This document shows positions 59,081 to 64,000 of a stretch of DNA of 64,000 nt, piece by piece; positions within the stretch are counted from its first letter, which is position 1, and every line of letters starts with the position of its first letter. This DNA is from JAICMB01 sp035295125. GTDB taxonomy: Bacteria; Acidobacteriota; Terriglobia; Bryobacterales; Bryobacteraceae. The DNA is taken from assembly GCA_035295125.1 (NCBI GenBank), contig DATGJP010000078.1:62001-126000 (forward strand), in the 5' to 3' direction. Under the pieces are notes generated by a model. It saw only the letters and a list, made by a program, of their open reading frames with translations, was not told where the DNA came from and made no database searches. The position numbers were made by a program, and so were the translations under genes.

Positions 59081-59115
59081 GCGGGTTAACAACCCGCCGC
59101 AGGCTAACAGCCTGC
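59081..59115. repeat. Dispersed intergenic palindrome pair, copy 5, with nearby partial copies
   Basis: GCGGGTT-AAC-AACCCGC (59081-59097), then GCAGGCT-AAC-AGCCTGC (59099-59115) followed by ATCAC. The direct GCTTCACCCTTCCACAGCC block is at 59184-59202 (inverted at 46868-46886). The array fills the 165-bp gap between the lipoprotein and the DAAO-like gene. Confidence 0.8.
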
Positions 59116-59211
59116 ATCACAGGCTCAATCAAACTCGCTGTTCCCGAAAACTAAGTGGCATTGTGCTTCAGCCGGCTCTGGGCGCTTCACCCTTCCACAG
59201 CCTGCAACAGG

Positions 59212-60336
59212 TTATCGCATGCCGTCAAACAACGCTGCATTCTCCCGCAATACACGCTCGCGCGTCGCGGGATCGGGCTCCAGATGCGAATCCCCGCGCT
59301 CGTGACTCCCGCCCAACAGAATGCCATCATGCCGCGGAAACATATAAATGTCGCCAGGTCCGACCGTCATGTAATCGATCTCGGGCTGCGGCAATAAAAA
59401 TGAAAGCTGTCCGCGCACCGGAATCAACTCCTCGTCGTGAAACAGCGTTCGCGCTCCCAATCCCGTGCAGTTGAAAATCAGGTCTTCCCGAAGCGACATC
59501 AGGTCCCGAGCCTCACCGAACTCGCGAACCACAATCTTGCCACCCGCAATGAAAAAATCATCGAGCAGCGCTCGCAAATAGATGGCAGGCTCGATCAACA
59601 TGGAGTAGCGGCGATACGCGTACGGAACATCGAACGGATTCTCCTCGCGCGTAAGCTGCTTGCCCTCGGGATATAGCGGTTCAATGGCGGCATTAGGGCT
59701 ATCCGCGGCAGGTGTGACATGCGCGGAATTTCGCGATAAGGAATACTGCGGAAGCCACCGGACGCCGTATCGCTCCCCCGCCAGCGACTGGAATCGCCGG
59801 AAAGCGAACTGGCCCGCCAGGCCGAACTGCCGACGAAACTCAACAGTGACGCGGTCGTGGTCGTAAATTGTAACCGGATCCCACAACCCGCCGGCCACAT
59901 TGGACGTCGTGTCCGGCGGCATCGCCTTCGTGTAAATCGATACGCTATAACCGCGGTGCTGCAAAAGCCGCGCGGTGGAGAGACCGACCACGCCGCATCC
60001 GATCACAGCGCACTCCCGCGCCTCCGCTTTAGCCGCCTCCTCCACCGCAAGCTGGGCGGTGCCCCACGACAGCGTAATACCAGCGCCGCCGTGCCCGTAA
60101 TTATGGATCACCGTCTTGGTGTCCAGTTTCTCCCCCCGCACGACAAAACCGGAAGGCCGAAACGGCCGCAGCCCGACAATGGTCCGGATTTCGCGCGCGC
60201 TCGAAACGCGGACGCGGGCCAGCCGGACGGGCGGGATCGTTGGCGTCAGGCCCGCGTGGCGTCTTCCCGCGCATCCCGCCAACAGGGCAGGGGCCAAGCC
60301 TAGAATGTCGCGTCGCGAAGGATGAAATCGGCTCAT
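59212..60336 (-). CDS. Exported D-amino-acid-oxidase-like FAD protein with circularly permuted order
   Basis: A 374-residue protein. The leader has twin Arg (R8-R9) and a lipobox-like LLAGC (Cys22), so Tat export and lipidation are likely. D-amino-acid oxidases begin with GxGxxG and end with the substrate Arg motif GxRPxRP and VIHNYGHGGxG. Here VGLRPFRP (54-61) and VIHNYGHGG (76-84) come before the FAD motif GCGVVGLS (113-120). The C-terminus ends where those motifs would normally follow. All expected parts are present but rotated. Oxidation of a D-amino acid is expected from family. It overlaps the DUF1697 gene by 4 bp. Confidence 0.75.
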   Translation of the reverse strand: MSRFHPSRRDILGLAPALLAGCAGRRHAGLTPTIPPVRLARVRVSSAREIRTIVGLRPFRPSGFVVRGEKLDTKTVIHNYGHGGAGITLSWGTAQLAVEEAAKAEARECAVIGCGVVGLSTARLLQHRGYSVSIYTKAMPPDTTSNVAGGLWDPVTIYDHDRVTVEFRRQFGLAGQFAFRRFQSLAGERYGVRWLPQYSLSRNSAHVTPAADSPNAAIEPLYPEGKQLTREENPFDVPYAYRRYSMLIEPAIYLRALLDDFFIAGGKIVVREFGEARDLMSLREDLIFNCTGLGARTLFHDEELIPVRGQLSFLLPQPEIDYMTVGPGDIYMFPRHDGILLGGSHERGDSHLEPDPATRERVLRENAALFDGMR

Positions 60337-60890
60337 TTGGAAGTTTCGAGGCGCTCGCCCATCTCCAGCAGTTTGGTCACGCTGTTCCAGTTTCTCGACG
60401 TGCCGGGCGTCTTGAGAATGCGCTCGGCAACAGCCATTGAAAGTTTCGGGCGCGCCATGCCGTTAGTGAAGTAGATATACATCTCACGCCCGTCCAACCG
60501 TAATTCTTCGGGCGCAATATCGAGGGCCAGGAGCTTTTCGCGAATCTCCGTTGCGGGCTGGGCTCGCAGAAAACATACCGCCAGTTTGGCAGGCTCGATG
60601 CCGCTTCGTCCCAAAAACGGGTTCCGCTCGACCACTCCTCGCATCTCAGCCGGGGTGCGAATGATGACGGAACTCTCAAACCCGCACGTCTCCGCGATAG
60701 CCTTTTCGATTCGCTTCGCGAGCCGGTTCTCATCCCGCTCGCCGCTGCGGAACAGGACATTCCCGCTCTGCACGTAGGTCTGCACGTCAGCCAGCTTGAG
60801 CGATTCGTAAAGCGCCTTCAACGCATCCATTTTGACGCGCTTGTGCTTTGCCAGGTTGACGCCGCGCAACATCGAAATATACACAGGCAT
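60333..60890 (-). CDS. DUF1697 protein
   Basis: A 185-residue cytoplasmic protein of the DUF1697 family, starting with the typical VYISMLRGVNLAKHKRVKM and containing YVQSGNVLFRS and a C-terminal SRNWNSVTKLLEM. The family has a ferredoxin-like fold and is widespread but has no established activity. The 4-bp overlap with the oxidase gene and the 1-bp gap to the AraC regulator put it in the same operon, with no evident functional link. Confidence 0.85.
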   Translation of the reverse strand: MPVYISMLRGVNLAKHKRVKMDALKALYESLKLADVQTYVQSGNVLFRSGERDENRLAKRIEKAIAETCGFESSVIIRTPAEMRGVVERNPFLGRSGIEPAKLAVCFLRAQPATEIREKLLALDIAPEELRLDGREMYIYFTNGMARPKLSMAVAERILKTPGTSRNWNSVTKLLEMGERLETSK

Positions 60891-60891
60891 C

Positions 60892-61761
60892 TCAAACTCC
60901 GTTACGGTAGCCGCGCGGGCTTACGCCAAACTCCGCGCGAAACTCACGGTTGAAATTGGACACGTCCCCGAACCCGCAATCGAGCGCAATTTCCAGAATC
61001 TTGGACGAAGACCCGGCAAGCCGCATGGCTGCCTCCCGCAGACGTGTCCGCAGTAAATATTGATGCGGAGTCGAACCCGTCAGCGCTTCGAATGTACGAA
61101 TGAAGTGATAGCGGCTGAGCCGCCCTTCGCCTGCCAGCCGTTCGAGCGGCCAATCCTCGTCAGGATGCTGCTCCATCTTTCGAATCACCTTGGCAACTCG
61201 CGCTTCGGCGCCGATCGGAACCCTGACCGCAGGCGTCCACCCGGCACTTTCGATTGTCAACACGCGATCCGCCAGCATCAAACTAAGTTCTTCCCAGCTT
61301 CCGCCGCCATCACCCACCAATATCGAGCACGCGCGCGCAACGATCGGCGACAGGCTGCGCATCGCAGGCACGCGCAGCATTCTGAAATTTGGCGGCGCAT
61401 CAAAAGTATCTTCGAAGAAACCAGCGTCGTATCGAAACGAGATGCAACGGTCCCCTGGCGTGTGGTCATGGCCGCATTCAAACGCCTGCCCGGGGCTACC
61501 GAGGAGAAGTGAACCGGGAGTCATCATGTCCCGTCCACCCGACGAACGGTACAGAAAGCTGCCGGCGGCAATTATCGCAATGCATACCAACGAGTGCTGC
61601 TCTTCGTAAGGCTGATCCCGCGGTCCACACGTGCAAAGTACGTCCTCCACGGACCATCCGGGACCACGCGCCAGCAAACGCCCGGTGGTCTCGCCCGCCT
61701 CTTCGCCGCTCATGCTGCGTGTCGCCAGGGCCCTCTCTAAATCGACCGCAATTTTCGCCAA
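60892..61761 (-). CDS. AraC-family transcriptional regulator
   Basis: A 289-residue regulator. An N-terminal ligand-binding-like domain (about 25-170, GSFLYRSSGGRDMMTPGSLLL) is followed by two AraC helix-turn-helix motifs (LSRYHFIRTFEALTGSTPHQYLLRTRLREA and the FGDVSNFNREFRAEFGVSP second motif). TTG 61761 has a GGTGG upstream; ATG 61713 is an alternative. It is the first gene of the operon with DUF1697 and the oxidase-like gene and may control it. The inducer is unknown. Confidence 0.85.
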   Translation of the reverse strand: MAKIAVDLERALATRSMSGEEAGETTGRLLARGPGWSVEDVLCTCGPRDQPYEEQHSLVCIAIIAAGSFLYRSSGGRDMMTPGSLLLGSPGQAFECGHDHTPGDRCISFRYDAGFFEDTFDAPPNFRMLRVPAMRSLSPIVARACSILVGDGGGSWEELSLMLADRVLTIESAGWTPAVRVPIGAEARVAKVIRKMEQHPDEDWPLERLAGEGRLSRYHFIRTFEALTGSTPHQYLLRTRLREAAMRLAGSSSKILEIALDCGFGDVSNFNREFRAEFGVSPRGYRNGV

Positions 61762-61808
61762 GATTCCACCGCCCTCAAACCGTATAACAGGTCTAGCACA
61801 GGATCACT

Positions 61809-62336
61809 ATGACACCATTTCAAGGCTTGTTAACCGCGCCGGAGCGCGCCCCGGAGATTCCCGAGTCGGCGGATCTTTACGGGTGGCTCATCGGAAGTTG
61901 GGAGTTGGATGTCTGCCACTACATCGAAGACGTCCGAGCCCTGCGCCTGAAAGGAGAAGCGCACTTCGAATGGGTATTGGAGGGGCGCGCCGTGCAGGAC
62001 GTGTGGATCATGCCGCGCCCTTCCGACCACACGCGCAATATCGATCGCACCAGAAACATGTATGGCACTACGCTTCGTGTCTGGGATCCCACGCTCCAAG
62101 CGTGGCGCGTCACCTGGACCGATCCCCTTACTGGCCGGCGCGATGAGTTGATCGGCCGACGGTCCGGCGACAACATCGTACAAATCGGTACACAGGCGGA
62201 CGGTACCCCGATTCGTTGGATCTTCTCAGAAACTACGCCGGACTCGTTCCGTTGGACTGGTGAGGTCCTGGCGCCCGATGGCGAGACCTGGTTTCTGCAG
62301 GGAGAATTCCGCGCGAAGCGGTTTTCACTGCGTTGA
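61809..62336 (+). CDS. Conserved lipocalin-like protein (DUF1579-type resemblance)
   Basis: A 175-residue protein with no signal peptide. It reads as a small calycin-like beta-barrel: an early LYGWLIGSWELDV motif, then strand-rich segments (LRLKGEAHFEWVLEGRAVQD, TTLRVWDPTLQAWRVTW, IRWIFSETTPDSFRWTGEV). The GSWxxxxx entry and strand spacing resemble DUF1579/THAP4-type calycins, but I cannot name the family with certainty. It is divergent from the AraC regulator (47 bp). Its end overlaps the TsaC/YrdC-like gene by 12 bp, tail-to-tail. Confidence 0.68.
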   Translation: MTPFQGLLTAPERAPEIPESADLYGWLIGSWELDVCHYIEDVRALRLKGEAHFEWVLEGRAVQDVWIMPRPSDHTRNIDRTRNMYGTTLRVWDPTLQAWRVTWTDPLTGRRDELIGRRSGDNIVQIGTQADGTPIRWIFSETTPDSFRWTGEVLAPDGETWFLQGEFRAKRFSLR

Positions 62337-62963
62337 CAAACAGTCGGCGATCTCTTTTTCGGATACCGCGCCTTCTTTGATGACCTTCCAGAAGGGCTCG
62401 GTGATGTCGACCGTGGTTGCTCCGGGTCCGGAACACGCTCCGCCATCCAGCACCAGGTCCACGCGGCCATCCATGGTGCCGAAAACCTCGATGCCGCTGC
62501 GGCACGTGGGTTGTCCCGATATGTTGGCGCTGGTCGAAATGAGCGGCTGGTCGAGCCAGTCCAGCAAGGCATGAGCGACGCGCGAGCGCGATTGCCGCAT
62601 GGCCAGCCGCCCGGTGTTGCCGGTCACCTTTAATGGCACCTTCGGCGAGGCGGGAACGATCAACGTCAGCGGACCCGGCCAGAAATGGCGCGCCAACAGG
62701 TAAAACCGGGCCGACAGCTCTTTGGCCAGTTCTTCCGCCATGAAACTTCCGCTCACCAGCAGGGGCAGCGCGCGATGAATCTCGCGTCCCTTAGCCTCAA
62801 AGACCTGCCCCACCGCATGTAGATTAAGCGGGTCTGCGATCAGCGTATACAAGGCGTCGGACGGTATAGCAACGACACCTCCGCGCCGGATGCAAGCGGC
62901 AGCGCGCTCAACTGCTTCCGGAGAGGGTTGTTGTGAGTCGATTTCTATCAGGTCTGTGGCCAC
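62325..62963 (-). CDS. TsaC/Sua5/YrdC-like threonylcarbamoyl-AMP synthase domain protein
   Basis: A protein of about 212 residues from GTG 62963, matching the YrdC fold. Motifs include VVAIPSDALYTLIAD, KGRExxRALPLLVSG, FWPGPLTLIVPA and LISTSANISGQP. The usual entry PTDTxYGL reads PSDALYTL. The product would make the threonylcarbamoyl-adenylate used for t6A in tRNA. MtaB, which methylthiolates t6A, is encoded at 30-31 kb. The start lies 13 bp after the MTHFR stop, so the two are probably co-transcribed. A YciO-like paralogue with another role is possible. Confidence 0.78.
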   Translation of the reverse strand: MATDLIEIDSQQPSPEAVERAAACIRRGGVVAIPSDALYTLIADPLNLHAVGQVFEAKGREIHRALPLLVSGSFMAEELAKELSARFYLLARHFWPGPLTLIVPASPKVPLKVTGNTGRLAMRQSRSRVAHALLDWLDQPLISTSANISGQPTCRSGIEVFGTMDGRVDLVLDGGACSGPGATTVDITEPFWKVIKEGAVSEKEIADCLSTQ

Positions 62964-62976
62964 TCTTTGACACCGC

Positions 62977-64000
62977 CTATTCCTTTGGTCCGATCGCTTC
63001 CGCGACCTCGATCGCCATGGCATAGCGTCCGAAAGGCGCGCTCAACTGCACTCCCTGCACCATTGGGCGGACGTTGATCACCATCTCCCGCGCGATGGCC
63101 GTCCCCTCATGGCGCGCGCGTTCGCCGCTGTCGGCTTGACGCATCCGCTCCATGAAGTGGTCCGGCACCGGCACGCGCAACTCATTCACCATGAACTCCG
63201 CGTTGCGATAGCTGATCAAGGGCCAGATACCGCAAATCACGGGCAGGTGAAGGTGCTCGATTCTCTTCAGAAACTGCTCCAGCAGGCTCAGGTCAAAAAC
63301 CGGCTGCGTCACGATGTACTCCGCGCCGGCCTGAGCCTTCCACTCCATGCGCCGTATCTCCTCGTCCAGGTTCAACGCCCCAGGATTTGCGCCTACACCG
63401 AGCAGCAACGCGGTCTGAGAACCGATGGGATTGCCGCCGATATCGAGCCCCTGGTTAAGGTTGTTCACGATATTCGTTAAACCAATGGCGTCGACGTCAA
63501 AGACCGCCGTCGCGTCCGGATACGACCCCATCCGCGGTGGATCGCCCGTGATACAGATCAGGTTCCGCACGCCGGTGGCATGCGCCCCGAGCAACTCCGA
63601 TTGTATGCCCAGGATGTTGCGGTCGCGGCAGCAGAAGTGCAGCACCGTCTCGATCCCGGCGTCCTTTTGCATCAACTGGCATGTCACCTGGGCGCTCATT
63701 CGAGCGCTGGCCCGCGGCCCGTCCGGCACGTTAATGCAGTCGATTCCGTTCTGCGCGCATAGACGTGCGCCTTCGATCTCCTTGGAAGCGTCGACGCCCC
63801 GCGGCGGCAGGATCTCGACAAACGAAACAAACTTTCCTTCGGCGAGTTTGCGGCCCAGTTGGCTCTTTGCTGCTATCGGAGCCTTGGGCAGCGATTTCGA
63901 CGATACTGCTTCCGGCTCGGAGATCTTAATCGTCACCCGGCTTTGCACCGGTTGCAGCGAACGAACTTCGGAGTGAATAGCCTTGATGTGTTCTGCCGTG
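62977..64000 (-). CDS. Homocysteine methyltransferase/5,10-methylenetetrahydrofolate reductase fusion, 5' end off window
   Basis: The frame stays open to the right edge. The visible 341 codons begin with TAEHIKAIHSEVRSLQ, which fits the end of a homocysteine S-methyltransferase domain (its usual TPEHI motif). A linker leads to a complete MTHFR domain: VEILPPRGVD, ICITGDPPRMG, VTQPVFDLSLLEQF and CGIWPLISYRNAEFM. This matches bifunctional YitJ-type proteins that reduce methylene-THF and use the methyl group for methionine. A GTG at 63948 lies inside the frame but is probably not the start. It is co-directional with the TsaC-like gene. Confidence 0.87.
   Translation of the reverse strand, partial: TAEHIKAIHSEVRSLQPVQSRVTIKISEPEAVSSKSLPKAPIAAKSQLGRKLAEGKFVSFVEILPPRGVDASKEIEGARLCAQNGIDCINVPDGPRASARMSAQVTCQLMQKDAGIETVLHFCCRDRNILGIQSELLGAHATGVRNLICITGDPPRMGSYPDATAVFDVDAIGLTNIVNNLNQGLDIGGNPIGSQTALLLGVGANPGALNLDEEIRRMEWKAQAGAEYIVTQPVFDLSLLEQFLKRIEHLHLPVICGIWPLISYRNAEFMVNELRVPVPDHFMERMRQADSGERARHEGTAIAREMVINVRPMVQGVQLSAPFGRYAMAIEVAEAIGPKE

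Noticed and set aside
1..64000. tRNA, rRNA, CRISPR arrays, insertion sequences or prophage
   Set aside because: None seen on reading both strands: no CCA-type cloverleaf, no regularly spaced identical repeats, no transposase or integrase motif. Short RNAs could still be missed by eye.

Overview
The window looks like part of the chromosome of an acidobacterium close to Candidatus Solibacter / Bryobacterales. This is inferred from gene content and style. The DNA is GC-rich and densely coded on both strands. It has many GTG and TTG starts, and many exported S9 peptidases, PQQ and Gfo/Idh/MocA oxidoreductases and VCBS/BACON repeat proteins. It also has winged-helix/TPR regulators and small intergenic palindromes. 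No rRNA, tRNA, CRISPR array, integrase, transposase or prophage gene was seen.

Layout. 1-3353 (minus): an operon SPFH protein - SpeD-like AdoMet decarboxylase - two DUF4178 zinc-ribbon proteins, continuing off the left edge. 3490-8013: an exported DPP-IV-type peptidase and a histidine kinase/response regulator pair. 8060-13366: a GT39-type membrane protein, an exported PQQ dehydrogenase and a Gfo/Idh/MocA oxidoreductase. 12077-16049 (minus): a coupled glycan operon (GT2, two methyltransferases, then the oxidoreductase). 16084-18707: a RodZ-like protein and an acyl-CoA ligase. 18736-20987: TadE/TadE/TadG-like pseudopilin genes, the TadG-like one frameshifted. 21291-23402: a small membrane protein, UDP-glucose dehydrogenase and ribosomal protein S20. 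23765-30003: flagellar basal-body/export genes flgB-flgC-fliE-fliF-fliG-fliH-fliI-fliJ. 30000-36581 (minus): MtaB, then a regulator - aldo/keto reductase - GH31 operon. 36642-41747: a giant secreted repeat protein. 41765-46455: NDH-2, a DUF4097 protein, a class A beta-lactamase, a peptidoglycan-binding protein and alanine dehydrogenase. 46439-49998 (minus): lipoyl synthase, MBL hydrolase, MFS transporter, lipoprotein. 50025-51621: secreted protein and M23 peptidase. 51721-56509 (minus): an S9 peptidase - AlkD-like - HutI-like - FtcD operon. 56620-58337: metX-metW. 58356-62963: small exported proteins, an exported D-amino-acid-oxidase-like protein, DUF1697, AraC regulator and a TsaC/YrdC-like protein. 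The right edge cuts a homocysteine methyltransferase/MTHFR fusion, so methionine synthesis is represented twice.

The observations I rate highest are these. (1) The exported D-amino-acid oxidase homologue (59212-60336) appears circularly permuted. Motifs that close the usual protein lie before its FAD-binding motif. (2) The HutI homologue (52596-53819) has lost most metal ligands and the catalytic Glu but stays coupled to ftcD, which suggests a pseudoenzyme. (3) A dispersed family of intergenic hairpins changes both arms in a compensatory way between copies, and one cluster reads through the start of a lipoprotein gene. (4) The SPFH-SpeD-DUF4178 operon resembles PspA-type membrane-stress neighbourhoods. 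(5) A TadG-like gene carries a single-base frameshift.
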